Shown piece after piece: positions 8,579-17,349 of a DNA stretch of 64,000 nucleotides (within the stretch, counting starts at the first letter, position 1; each line of letters opens with the position of its first letter). The DNA lies in contig NZ_NSGE01000003.1 in the NCBI RefSeq assembly GCF_002294985.1, positions 1 through 64,000 of the forward strand, given 5' to 3'. The DNA comes from Mesorhizobium sp. WSM3862 (lineage in GTDB: Bacteria > Pseudomonadota > Alphaproteobacteria > Rhizobiales > Rhizobiaceae). The position numbers and the translations under genes are program-made. The notes under the pieces were generated by a model. That model saw nothing but the letters and a program-made list of their open reading frames with translations, ran no database searches and was not told the DNA's origin.

Positions 8579-11260
8579 ATGGCGGTCGGAAGCAAGCTGA
8601 AGCCGTTGGGGCCGGGTGTTGAACGTCGCCGCATCTGCGTGGCGGCGCAAGCGATCCCGCGCGACGCCGACATTGACGACGCGATGACGCCCGGCGAACT
8701 TGCAAGGCTCTTCGCCGAAAACGGAGACGACGCCACGCTGCTGTGGGTTGCCGGCCGGGACGTGCCATCCACGGACGAGGTAGCTGCCCGCCGGGCGGAG
8801 TTCGGGGCCGCCTCGGTCAAACTGGAGGTTCTCGACCGGTCCGACCAGCTGCTTCCCTCGCTGGCGACGCCCGAAAGCCGCTCCGCTGCGCTGCTGCATT
8901 ATCTCGAGCGGTGCAGTTACGATCTGGTCTACGCGCCGCTGGAGGGTGGCCTGCCCTACTTCACCCTGCTCGCGGCCGAGACCGATGCCTTCGCCACGCC
9001 GCCGATCGTCCTCCTTGCCCGCGCTCCGCAAGAATGGGCGCATGAGGCCGACAAAACATTCATGGGCAGCACCGAGGCGATCGCCACGGCCTACATGGAA
9101 AAGTACTGCGCCGAGATGGCCGATAGGACGGTCTGTGCATCCGCCGCCCTGCGCCAATGGATGCTGTCGAGAGGCTGGAAGGTGCGGAAGGCGACGGTGC
9201 TGCCGCCACCGCTTCGGGCCGTCCGGACCGAAGCGCCGCAGCCACCCATCGCGAGCAAGGCGCGTGAGCTTGCCGCCCTGGCCGGATCGCGCTTTCGTGA
9301 TGGGCTGACGCTGCTCTGCGACGCGCTCGACATCCTCGCGCAATCGGCGCCCGAAGGGCTGACCCTCACCGCGTTCGGTCCATTCGGCAAGATCATGGGC
9401 GAGCACAGCGGCGGACTGCTTCTGCGGCGCGCCGAACGTTGGCCGTTCCGGCTCAAGCTGTTGCCGCGCGCGACCCTCGAGGAGAGGCTCGACTACCTCG
9501 CACGCAGCGGCGCCTTGGCCGTTGTCCCAAGCCTTGCCGCATCGACCGGCGAGGCCGTTGGCGCATGCACCGCGGCAGGGCTGCCCTTCGTTGCAACCAA
9601 TGCCGGCGCGAATGCCGAAGCCTGGAAGGCTCAAGCCGGCCAGCCGCCGCTGGTCGAGCCCGACGCGGCGCAATTGGCGGCCGCCATGCTGGCGGCGCTC
9701 GAGAAACCGCCCCGGCCACGGCGGATCGATATGACCCCCTGCCGCAAGGCATGGTTGGATACACGCAATGTGCCCGCTGCCCGGAAGCGCATTCGCAAGC
9801 GGCCTCAAGCGGCGCCCCTGGTTTCGGTGGTGATGGCGCATCGCAACCGGCCGCTCTATCTCAAACAAGCCATCGAAGCGGTCGAGGCGCAAACCTACGG
9901 CAATCTTGAACTGGTGCTGGTCGACGACGGAAGCGACCTGGAAGAAGCCAGGCAATTGCTGGATACGTTGGAACCAGGCTTCCGTAAGCGCGGATGGAGG
10001 ATCCTGCGCCGGCCGCACAAGCATCTTGGCGCCGCCCGCAATGCCGGCGTGCGCGCCGCGCGCGGCGAACTGATCCTGTTCGTGGACGACGACAATGCGC
10101 TTTTTCCGGAAGCCGTCGAGCATTTCGTCCGTGGCATGGCGGCATCGGGCGCGGACATCTGCACGGCCTTCCAATTGCTCTTCTATGAGGATTTCGTGCC
10201 CGAGGACCGGGCCGACGGCCTGATCCAGTATCTGCCGCTTGGCGGCCCCGACGCGCTGGGCCTGATCCACAACGTCTATGGCGACGCCAATGCGATGGTG
10301 CGCCGGTCTGTTTTCTCGCAGATCGGATTTTGGCTTGAGGATCCCGGCTATGCCATGCACGACTGGGAGTTCTTCGCGCGGGCGTCACTCGCCGGGCTCA
10401 AGCTCAGGCCCATTCCAAAGCCGCTCTACTGGTACCGGTCGAAACCGGACGGCATGTTCCGCACGTCGAATTGGTACGACAACCGCTTGCCTGTCCTGGA
10501 GGCGTTCCGGACGCTGCGATCCGATGACACCCGGCTGCTCCACCAAATGGCCATCGCGCAGAACACGGCGCGTTCCGAAGTCGACAGCGCGCGCGAGAAC
10601 CTGAAATATACGCCTGCCGATCGCAAATATCTGGCTCTCAGCGACCTCGAGCCGAACGGCGAGGCAGCGATCGAGGCGCTCGCCGGCATCGCCGCTTCGG
10701 TCGGCCGCCACGATACTGCCGTCGCCTTGCTTGGAGACGGTCTCGCCAGGCCGCAGCCAGACGCATCAGGCAGAGCCGTGGCGGCCGGCGCTTCAGGCGC
10801 GCTCGCTTACGACGTGCTGAGGGGCGCGAGGCTGCTTACGCCGCGCACTGCCGCGCTGCCGTTGTTGCTGGTGGCGCCCGACGGCGGCGGCGTGTTCCTG
10901 CGCCCGCATGCGGAGGGTGCGGTCGCCGCATCGATCGATCATCAATTCCCACCCTTCTTCCGCAGAATAGAGGCCGCCATCGAACTCGCCCATGCCGAGG
11001 CTCCGCCAATCGCGTTCGGCCTGGCGCTCGCCCGCCCGGACCGGCCTATAGACTGGCAGCAGGATGTCGGCGCGCAGACAATCGGCTTTTCCGGCTGGAT
11101 GACGGTCCGCGACAGATTCGTGCGCCACGCCCTGGCGGCGACGGTCAATGTCAGGCGCAAGATGCCGCTCTCGATCGTTCTCGCGGTGCGTTTCGCGGAA
11201 GGGCCGAACGGTGCTCCGAGCAACGCCTTCTTTCGGACGCTGACGGTGTTCAGCGACTAA
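8579..11260 (+). CDS. Large multi-domain glycosyltransferase (GT-B-like + GT2 + C-terminal domain)
   Basis: 893 residues from ATG 8579. Residues ~16-400 read as a GT-B/GT4-like half (RRICVAAQ..., FGPFGKIMGEHSGG, ...GLPFVATNAG). Residues ~412-650 are a complete family 2 GT-A domain with APLVSVVMAHRNRP, LVLVDDGSD, the metal-binding DDDN at 503-506 and the catalytic-base region HDWEFF at 594. A helical stretch follows (~660-750). A C-terminal domain at ~755-893 begins LPLLLVAPDGGGVFLRPH. There is no signal or membrane segment, so it should be cytosolic. It is paralogous to the gene at 12965 over its whole length, starting MAVGSK versus MKVGSK. Donor and acceptor are unknown; the likely role is polymer synthesis for a surface glycan. 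Confidence 0.85.
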   Translation: MAVGSKLKPLGPGVERRRICVAAQAIPRDADIDDAMTPGELARLFAENGDDATLLWVAGRDVPSTDEVAARRAEFGAASVKLEVLDRSDQLLPSLATPESRSAALLHYLERCSYDLVYAPLEGGLPYFTLLAAETDAFATPPIVLLARAPQEWAHEADKTFMGSTEAIATAYMEKYCAEMADRTVCASAALRQWMLSRGWKVRKATVLPPPLRAVRTEAPQPPIASKARELAALAGSRFRDGLTLLCDALDILAQSAPEGLTLTAFGPFGKIMGEHSGGLLLRRAERWPFRLKLLPRATLEERLDYLARSGALAVVPSLAASTGEAVGACTAAGLPFVATNAGANAEAWKAQAGQPPLVEPDAAQLAAAMLAALEKPPRPRRIDMTPCRKAWLDTRNVPAARKRIRKRPQAAPLVSVVMAHRNRPLYLKQAIEAVEAQTYGNLELVLVDDGSDLEEARQLLDTLEPGFRKRGWRILRRPHKHLGAARNAGVRAARGELILFVDDDNALFPEAVEHFVRGMAASGADICTAFQLLFYEDFVPEDRADGLIQYLPLGGPDALGLIHNVYGDANAMVRRSVFSQIGFWLEDPGYAMHDWEFFARASLAGLKLRPIPKPLYWYRSKPDGMFRTSNWYDNRLPVLEAFRTLRSDDTRLLHQMAIAQNTARSEVDSARENLKYTPADRKYLALSDLEPNGEAAIEALAGIAASVGRHDTAVALLGDGLARPQPDASGRAVAAGASGALAYDVLRGARLLTPRTAALPLLLVAPDGGGVFLRPHAEGAVAASIDHQFPPFFRRIEAAIELAHAEAPPIAFGLALARPDRPIDWQQDVGAQTIGFSGWMTVRDRFVRHALAATVNVRRKMPLSIVLAVRFAEGPNGAPSNAFFRTLTVFSD

Positions 11261-11430
11261 AGCAGGACGTTCGAAATCTGAACTCGACATGCTGCCCTGT
11301 TCGCCTGTTTTTCGGCGCCGCATTTCTGCGGCCACGACGCGATTCAGCCCCGTCGGCGAGAAATAGCCTTCACAGGCCCAAGCAGCCGCTCAAAGTTAAC
11401 CATCTCTCAAGCCGATTTCTTCCGCTATGG

Positions 11431-11459
11431 TTGACAAATTGCTAACAAATCAATAGTAT
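11431..11459 (+). promoter_or_regulatory. Near-consensus sigma70 promoter
   Basis: TTGACA at 11431-11436, exactly 17 bp, then TAGTAT at 11454-11459. This is the best promoter match I found in the window. It would start transcription near 11466, about 33 nt before the preferred ATG at 11499 of the small secreted protein. Confidence 0.65.
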
Positions 11460-11498
11460 CAACAGCCTATGGGGTGTGTAGTGGCAAGGGTGGGCGTA

Positions 11499-11789
11499 AT
11501 GCGTAAGATACAGTCGCTACTTCTGGGCGGACTCAGTCTGCTCGGGTTGAGCGTCGCGTTTTCGAATGCGGCGCAAGCGCAAATCGAAGTTGCTCCAATC
11601 AAGGAAGCCGAGCTCGCCTGCGAGCAGGCCCTCAAGATCGGCACCATCGAGGCGCTAGAGGACTACCTGCATCGTTATCCGAATGCGCCAACGGCCTGCA
11701 AAGCGCTTGCTTTGAACAGCTTGTCGCAGTTTGCCGGGGGCGGTGGGAACGGCAATGGCGGGGATGGCGGCGGCCGCTACGGCGGATAA
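11499..11789 (+). CDS. Small secreted protein with Gly/Asn-rich tail
   Basis: 96 residues from ATG 11499, chosen because it begins the signal peptide MRKIQSLLLGGLSLLGLSVAFSNAAQA and is preceded by a purine-rich AAGGGTGGG. An upstream in-frame ATG at 11469 would be almost leaderless from the mapped promoter. The mature part contains ELACEQALKIGTIEALEDYLHRYPNAPTACKALAL, a helical segment with two Cys that resembles a single TPR-like repeat, and ends in a GGGGNGNGGDGGGRYGG tail. I recognise similar rhizobial hypothetical proteins but not a function. It is 238 bp downstream of the large glycosyltransferase and convergent with the next gene. Confidence 0.72.
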   Translation: MRKIQSLLLGGLSLLGLSVAFSNAAQAQIEVAPIKEAELACEQALKIGTIEALEDYLHRYPNAPTACKALALNSLSQFAGGGGNGNGGDGGGRYGG

Positions 11790-11822
11790 TTGCCGGCGGC
11801 ATTTCGCCAATAGATCGTCAGA

Positions 11823-12833
11823 TCAGCTGGCCGCGGTTTCCTGTAACCGCGGCCAGCCCGTCGCGACGAATTCGGCGTAGCGATCCGAGGTTTTCATCCA
11901 GCCGAGTTCCACGAGCTGGGCTGTGTCGCCGCGATAGCGCACGGACCGGTCGTTGCGAAGCGAGAGCTTCGGATTGAGCTCCAGGGCTTCCATATAGGCG
12001 GCGCGCTCTTCGAGCGTCTTTTCCTTCAGTTGCGCATTCTCGCCTAGCGAGGATGCCGATTTCTGCTGGAAGCCCCAAACAAATTTGAAGTGCAGCAGCG
12101 CGACGCGGAGTTCGCTGAACCGCACCTTGCTGATGGTGTGCTGCGCCGCGTGATAATGTGTGTCCCTGCTCCACCGCACGATCGGCACCTTGGTCAGGCA
12201 CGGTGGAAAGGTCTGCTTGAAGCGGCCGCGCCAGAAAACGCGCTCGCGCACCCCGCCGAACATTTGCTCGGGAGGATAAAGTCCATCCCGAGCGCGCAGC
12301 CACCCCGGCTCCGGATCGAAATAGGGGGATGCGTCCACCAGAGGGATGCTGCCGTCGTAGCTGCATTCCGCCAACGGTTCGTCCGCGTACATGTCGATCA
12401 TGGATCCGATCACAGCTTCGGCCCCGGTCGACTCGAGATAATTGAAAAGCCGGCGCAGGCTCACGCGCTCGAGATCGGGATAGACAAGAAGCTCGTCGGC
12501 ATCGACGGACAGACACCAGTGGCCGGAACCGAACACGCGCATCAATGTGTTGATCCATCGCGGCGGGGTGATGTTCTCGGCGAAATGCGACCCCTCCGTG
12601 TGGAAACAATGGCTGTCCGGCTGCTCCAGGACTAGTTCTCGCGTCCCGTCCGTCGAGCCGTTGTCCAGGAAGAAGAACCGGTCGACTCCGAGCCTTCGAT
12701 AATGTTCGAGAAGATGCGGCAGCAACGTCCTCTCGTTGCGCAGTGCAACGAAGCACAGAATCTCGTCCTTGCGCACGTCAAGCGGCCTATGGTCCAGCCG
12801 CTCAAGGTGTTTTGGAGGTCGATGGGCAAGCAT
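11823..12833 (-). CDS. Family 2-like glycosyltransferase (Glyco_tranf_2_4 type)
   Basis: About 336 residues from ATG 12833; a TTG at 12848 is an alternative. The protein opens with EILCFVALRNERTLLPHLLEHYRRLGVDRFFFLDNGSTDGT and continues WCLSVDADELLVYP, where DAD is the metal-binding DxD. This is the pattern of the GT2/GT92-like 'Glyco_tranf_2_4' family (Pfam PF13704), found in polysaccharide loci. The C-terminal ~100 residues are less conserved, with HFKFVWGFQQK as the usual late motif. It lies on the opposite strand between the two large paralogous glycosyltransferases, and probably works on the same glycan. Substrate cannot be inferred. Confidence 0.82.
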   Translation of the reverse strand: MLAHRPPKHLERLDHRPLDVRKDEILCFVALRNERTLLPHLLEHYRRLGVDRFFFLDNGSTDGTRELVLEQPDSHCFHTEGSHFAENITPPRWINTLMRVFGSGHWCLSVDADELLVYPDLERVSLRRLFNYLESTGAEAVIGSMIDMYADEPLAECSYDGSIPLVDASPYFDPEPGWLRARDGLYPPEQMFGGVRERVFWRGRFKQTFPPCLTKVPIVRWSRDTHYHAAQHTISKVRFSELRVALLHFKFVWGFQQKSASSLGENAQLKEKTLEERAAYMEALELNPKLSLRNDRSVRYRGDTAQLVELGWMKTSDRYAEFVATGWPRLQETAAS

Positions 12834-12964
12834 GCGAACGCCAATCAATACGGTTTGCGCGAGGAGCCTGGACAGGCTTGCGCTGATTATCCCGGTCAGA
12901 CGATTATCAAAGTGTTATCCACCTGTTGGCAAGACTGCTGCGGCTGAGGATCGAGGGGGACCGA

Positions 12965-15900
12965 TTGAAGGTTGGTTCGAAGACGGGCGCAATCTCTACG
13001 CCTAAGCGGCAGTCAAGCCACAAACCCCGCAGGGTGTGTGTCGTTTCCGAAGTCGAGTTCGGCTCGACGGTGACCGCTGATCCAGGGTCGGCGACGTATG
13101 CGCTGGCGCAGCACCTGGCGAAAATCGGCGACACGGTCACGCTGCTATGGGTGCCGAGCCCGCTCGGCAGCCAGCCCGACGAGCAGGAAATCGACAGGCT
13201 CGCCAAATGGAGCTTCGATAATTTCCTGGTGCGGCTCGAGCTGCTGCCGCGGTCACCCGAATTGCTGCGTGGCCTGGAGTCCAGCGACAAGAATTCCGTA
13301 GCCGTCTACCACTACCTCAAACAGAACCCCTTCGATGTCGTCTATTTCGCGCTTGAAGGCGGGCTGGCGCATTTCCCCACCGTCGCCAAGCGCACGGGTG
13401 TCTTTGCCGACCCTCCCATCCTCGTGGTGCTCGCGCATGGGCCGCTCATGTGGGATCTGGAGGCTAACGCCAGGGCGATCGAACGCAAGGAGCAGATGAC
13501 CGTCGCCCATATGGAGAGAACCTCCGCCGAGACCTGCGACCATCTCGTCGTCACCGGGCAGTCCCTGCTCGACTGGATGACCAAGGCGGGGTGGAGACTG
13601 CCGGCCAGCCAGCACATCGCGACGCCGTTGCAGCCCGAGGAGTGGCGTTCGAACTTCGCCGTCGATCACTACCGGCCCCGGGAAAAACCGGCCGCCGAGG
13701 TGGTTCATTTCTCGGGCACCAAGACGCGAAGCGGACTGACGCTGTTTTGCGACGCACTGGATCGCCTGGCCGAGAATGGCGTGACGGACCTGGCCGTGAC
13801 CATCGTCGGCGCATTTGGTCATGTGCTCGGCGAGCATTCGGGCGGCATGATCCTGCGGCGCGCCCGGCAGTGGCCGTTCAAGCTGAAGCTGCTGCCCATC
13901 CGGGACGAGCCCGAGATATTTCGTTACCTGCGGCAAAGCCATGCGCTGGTGGCAATCACGCATTCAGCCGCGCAGCTCCCGCTGGATGTGGTGACGTGCC
14001 TAGACGAGGAGATTCCGTTCGTCACGACGGACGTCGGCAGCATACGCGGGCTGCTTCGGCCGGAATCTGCCGAGGCGGTCATGGTGGAGGCATCCCCCTC
14101 CGCGATCGCGGGCAAGATCCAATCCGTGCTCGAGAGCCGCTCGTTCGGTCCGGCAAAACCGTTGCTTGACCGGGAAGCGCGCGAGAAGGCCTGGAGCAAA
14201 CTGCACGTCAAATTGTGCCGACGTCCGGCCAGAGCCGACGGCCCAAGCCGGAACCGCAGCCGACCGCCGCTGGTATCCATCATCACGGCGCACTACAATC
14301 GGGCGCGGCTGTTGCCGCAGGCGATTGCCTCGGTCCGGCGCCAGGACTACCCCAATATCGAACTGATCGTCGTCGATGACGGCAGCACGGATCCGGATGC
14401 AATTCGGCTGCTCAATGAAATCGAGCCCGAGTTCGAGCAGCGCGGCTGGCGGATCATCCGGCAGAAGAACGGCTTCCTCGGCAAAGCGCGCAACACCGGT
14501 ATTCGCGCCGCCAAGGGGTCCCTTATCCTGTTCCTGGACGACGACAACGCTCTCTTCCCCAACGCGGTCAGCACGTTCGTGGCCGGCATGCAAAAGTCCG
14601 GCGCCGATATCTGCACGACTTTCGCCAAATGGCTCAACGAGCCCTTCGTGCCGCCGGACACCAAGAGCGGCTATATGCTCTACTTTCCGGTCGGCGGTCC
14701 GCCGGACATTGCGCTGATTACCAATCCGTATGGCGACGCCAATGCGATGTTCCGGCGCGAGGTGTTCGACAAGGTTGGCTACCTCAACGAGGAGCGCGGC
14801 TTTTCGGCGAGCGATTGGGAATTCTTCCTGCGCGCCGATCTCGCGGGTCTGGAAATCGTCACCGTGCCGGAGCCGCTGTACTGGTACCGGTCTTCGCCGG
14901 CCGGCATGAACCGCAATGCCGAGTGGCTGAGGAATCGCCGGCCGATCATCGATGTGTTTCGAAAGCACAAGTTCGCGCACACCGACATGTTCGTGCAGCT
15001 CGGCATCAGCTCGAACACTGCCGATCATGAGAAGGACCTCAACCTCTGGAACCTTGAACTGCGCGTCAAGGACGAACGGTATCTGCGGCTGAGCTCAGCC
15101 TCCCCCAACTCCGCGGACGCAGTGCAGTTGCTGGCCGAGATTGCGGCGCGAGAAGGCAGGGCCGATACGGCCATTTCGCTGCTCGCTCACGCCGGACGGT
15201 CCGACTTCACGCTGGGCGTCGTCGAACTGCTCAACGCCGCCGCTGAAGAAACAGTGCCGGAACTCCATTCCTCGCTCTACAGCGAGCGCTACCTCCCGGT
15301 CGAAGCCCTGCGCCGCGCCTATGTCGGCTCGCATCCGGCTGCCGATGCGGATCTCTTGAGCTATGTCGAGCAGTCGCCGGACCAGCTGTTTGTCCAAGCC
15401 ACCGCCGGCACCGTCTCAATGGCGCTGCTGAAGGGCGTCTGTCCGGCGGGGACGATCAGCGCCAGCTGCTGGGTCTATCTCGATGAGGCACTGACCGCAC
15501 CGGCGCAGTTCCAGATCGCGATCGTGGACGCGGAAAACCAGACCTTTGACCAGCTCGCCCGGCTCCTCGAGGATGGCGACGGGAACGGTTGGGCCGATGT
15601 CAGCCGCCCGCACGAACCACGCGAGATCGCAACGGGCGTCCACTCGCCTGCTCCCGGCAGACGCGACCTGCTGCTCGCCGTCAGATGCGGCGGCAATCGG
15701 CCGGACGCTCGGGTGCTCGGGGGCTTTTCAAGCATTCAGGTCCGAAATGTGGTTTCGACCGGCGGGAAGCACCCGCGTCTCAACGCGCCGCAAGAACGTC
15801 AACGCATGCGGCGGCTGACCGGCGAGGAGCTGAAGCGCGCAGCGCTTGTAACGAACTATCCGTCCGAGTTGCCGGCATTGCTGGTCGCCGGGGACAATGG

Positions 15901-16273
15901 CGGTATCTTTTTGCGGCCGAGCATCCATGGCCCGGTTGTCGCCGCCCTCAATTCGACTTTCCCGACCTTTGCCCGCAGTGTCATCGCTACGGTGGAGATC
16001 GCCCACGAGGATGCCTCGCCGTTCGAATTCGCCATGGCGCTGGGCCGGCCGGAGGAAAAGCTGGTCTGGAAAAACGACGCGCCGGTCGGCGCGCTGGCAT
16101 TCTCCGGATGGACGCGGATTTCGAAACCTTTCGAGTTGCACGATTTGAAGGTTTCCGTCCGGGAGATCGACCGCAAATGGCTGACCATCTATCTGGCCAT
16201 CAAACTGCCGCGCGGTTCGAAGCCGATGCCGTCCAACGCCTTCTGGCGCAAATTGCTGCTCCTCTGGGACTGA
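12965..16273 (+). CDS. Very large multi-domain glycosyltransferase, paralogue of the gene at 8579
   Basis: 1102 residues from TTG 12965, chosen because GAGGGGGA lies four bases upstream and the N-terminus (MKVGSK) then aligns with that of its paralogue; TTG 12926 is possible. Residues ~20-420 are a GT-B-like half. Residues ~433-680 are a GT2 domain with PPLVSIITAHYNRA, LIVVDDGSTD, the metal-binding DDDN at 525-528 and SDWEFFLRA. Residues ~767-925 are an insertion absent from the paralogue, rich in beta-strand pattern (GTISASCWVYLDEALTAPAQ, LEDGDGNGWADVSRP) and plausibly a carbohydrate-binding sandwich. Residues ~965-1102 share the paralogue's C-terminal domain (LPALLVAGDNGGIFLRPS). Cytosolic; function inferred as surface glycan assembly. 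Confidence 0.85.
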   Translation: MKVGSKTGAISTPKRQSSHKPRRVCVVSEVEFGSTVTADPGSATYALAQHLAKIGDTVTLLWVPSPLGSQPDEQEIDRLAKWSFDNFLVRLELLPRSPELLRGLESSDKNSVAVYHYLKQNPFDVVYFALEGGLAHFPTVAKRTGVFADPPILVVLAHGPLMWDLEANARAIERKEQMTVAHMERTSAETCDHLVVTGQSLLDWMTKAGWRLPASQHIATPLQPEEWRSNFAVDHYRPREKPAAEVVHFSGTKTRSGLTLFCDALDRLAENGVTDLAVTIVGAFGHVLGEHSGGMILRRARQWPFKLKLLPIRDEPEIFRYLRQSHALVAITHSAAQLPLDVVTCLDEEIPFVTTDVGSIRGLLRPESAEAVMVEASPSAIAGKIQSVLESRSFGPAKPLLDREAREKAWSKLHVKLCRRPARADGPSRNRSRPPLVSIITAHYNRARLLPQAIASVRRQDYPNIELIVVDDGSTDPDAIRLLNEIEPEFEQRGWRIIRQKNGFLGKARNTGIRAAKGSLILFLDDDNALFPNAVSTFVAGMQKSGADICTTFAKWLNEPFVPPDTKSGYMLYFPVGGPPDIALITNPYGDANAMFRREVFDKVGYLNEERGFSASDWEFFLRADLAGLEIVTVPEPLYWYRSSPAGMNRNAEWLRNRRPIIDVFRKHKFAHTDMFVQLGISSNTADHEKDLNLWNLELRVKDERYLRLSSASPNSADAVQLLAEIAAREGRADTAISLLAHAGRSDFTLGVVELLNAAAEETVPELHSSLYSERYLPVEALRRAYVGSHPAADADLLSYVEQSPDQLFVQATAGTVSMALLKGVCPAGTISASCWVYLDEALTAPAQFQIAIVDAENQTFDQLARLLEDGDGNGWADVSRPHEPREIATGVHSPAPGRRDLLLAVRCGGNRPDARVLGGFSSIQVRNVVSTGGKHPRLNAPQERQRMRRLTGEELKRAALVTNYPSELPALLVAGDNGGIFLRPSIHGPVVAALNSTFPTFARSVIATVEIAHEDASPFEFAMALGRPEEKLVWKNDAPVGALAFSGWTRISKPFELHDLKVSVREIDRKWLTIYLAIKLPRGSKPMPSNAFWRKLLLLWD

Positions 16274-16380
16274 AGGGCGGGAGCCCGCCAATCGCGCGAA
16301 CGTGACCTTTCATGGGTGCGAATCAGAGGTGCGAAGTGCGATAAGAACAGATCGGGTCAGTGTGGAAGGGCGCCAAAGAA

Positions 16381-17157
16381 ATGAAAAGTATTGTCGGCCT
16401 TGTCCTGGGTCTTTTCATCATTCCCGTCAGCGCCGCATTTTTCACAGCCGCCGCCCAGGAGCGCGACGTCGGGCCGAAGTGCACCCAGTGGAACTCGTAC
16501 CGCGTCCTGTTCAAAAAGGGCGACGGCAAGATTTCCGACGAAACCGCGAAAGGGCTGGCGGCATTCGTCAAGGACGCCGGTCGCGATTGCGGCTACCGGC
16601 TCTACGCGACGGCCAGCAAGGAAGGCGCGTACGACAAGGCGGACAGCATTGCCGGCCAAAGGCTGAACGCCACACACGCGTTTTTGAAAGCGCAGGGCGT
16701 CAAGCCCGAAATGGTGCTGGCGCTTTCTCATTGGGTCGACGATAGCGCCAGCGATAAGAACCAGGCGCGGAGCGCTATCCTGTATACCTTGCCGAAGCAA
16801 GGGATCTCCTGCCGGCAGTATGAAAAGCGAAGCCCTGCCCAGGTCGCCCTCTTCTTCGACAGCAGATCCTCGGTGATTTCACCCCCGGTCAAACGCGACC
16901 TCGAGAAGTTCGCCAACAGCATCAAGGATTCGCGTTGCAACGTGGAACTGACGGCATTGGCCGCCAAGGAGATCACGGGCGCCAATGCGGCAAAGACGAA
17001 CAAGGACCTGGCCAAGCAACGGATCAAGGCGATCATGGACATCATGACCGCGATTGGCATCGACAGCGACCGCCTCATCGATACGAATGTTGAGTATGTC
17101 GGCGACAAGAAGCCGAATACCGCCAAAAATCGCATGGCCACCGCATCGCTGATGTAG
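16381..17157 (+). CDS. Secreted protein with two degenerate OmpA-like domains
   Basis: 258 residues from ATG 16381; an in-frame GTG at 16360 is the alternative. A signal peptide ends FFTAAAQ. Two similar halves follow. The first has YRVLFKKGDGKISDETAKGLAAFV and later AGQRLNATHAFLKAQGVKPEM. The second has VALFFDSRSSVISPPVKRDLEKFA and LAKQRIKAIMDIMTAIGIDSDRL. Each half follows the OmpA C-terminal domain order, including the conserved Arg of the 'LSxxRA' helix, but the Asp of the 'GHTD' loop that contacts peptidoglycan is missing in both. Whether it still binds peptidoglycan is doubtful. It sits downstream of the glycosyltransferase block and may be an envelope accessory. Confidence 0.65.
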   Translation: MKSIVGLVLGLFIIPVSAAFFTAAAQERDVGPKCTQWNSYRVLFKKGDGKISDETAKGLAAFVKDAGRDCGYRLYATASKEGAYDKADSIAGQRLNATHAFLKAQGVKPEMVLALSHWVDDSASDKNQARSAILYTLPKQGISCRQYEKRSPAQVALFFDSRSSVISPPVKRDLEKFANSIKDSRCNVELTALAAKEITGANAAKTNKDLAKQRIKAIMDIMTAIGIDSDRLIDTNVEYVGDKKPNTAKNRMATASLM

Positions 17158-17349
17158 CGCGCCTGCCGCCGGCGAATGTTACGACTTTGAAACGCCACCC
17201 GTGCTCGGTGGGGAAATGTCCGTCGAGCAAATCAAGAAGACTTCTTCAGGGTCAAAGTGCATATCGCCGGCCAAATCCACCGACAGGTGAAGGACCTTCC
17301 GCCCGGCACGAAAATCAACAAGACAACGATGAGCGACCGCTGATCACCC

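Noticed and set aside
8495..10360. Long minus-strand open frame opposite the first large glycosyltransferase
   Set aside because: Low-complexity antisense composition; the plus-strand gene carries intact GT2 motifs.
17187..17343. Short plus-strand frame ending at 17343 that reads DFFRVKVHIAGQIHRQVK near its middle
   Set aside because: It looks protein-like and may be a gene remnant, but it has no start codon after the preceding stop and I recognise no family, so it is not listed as a gene.
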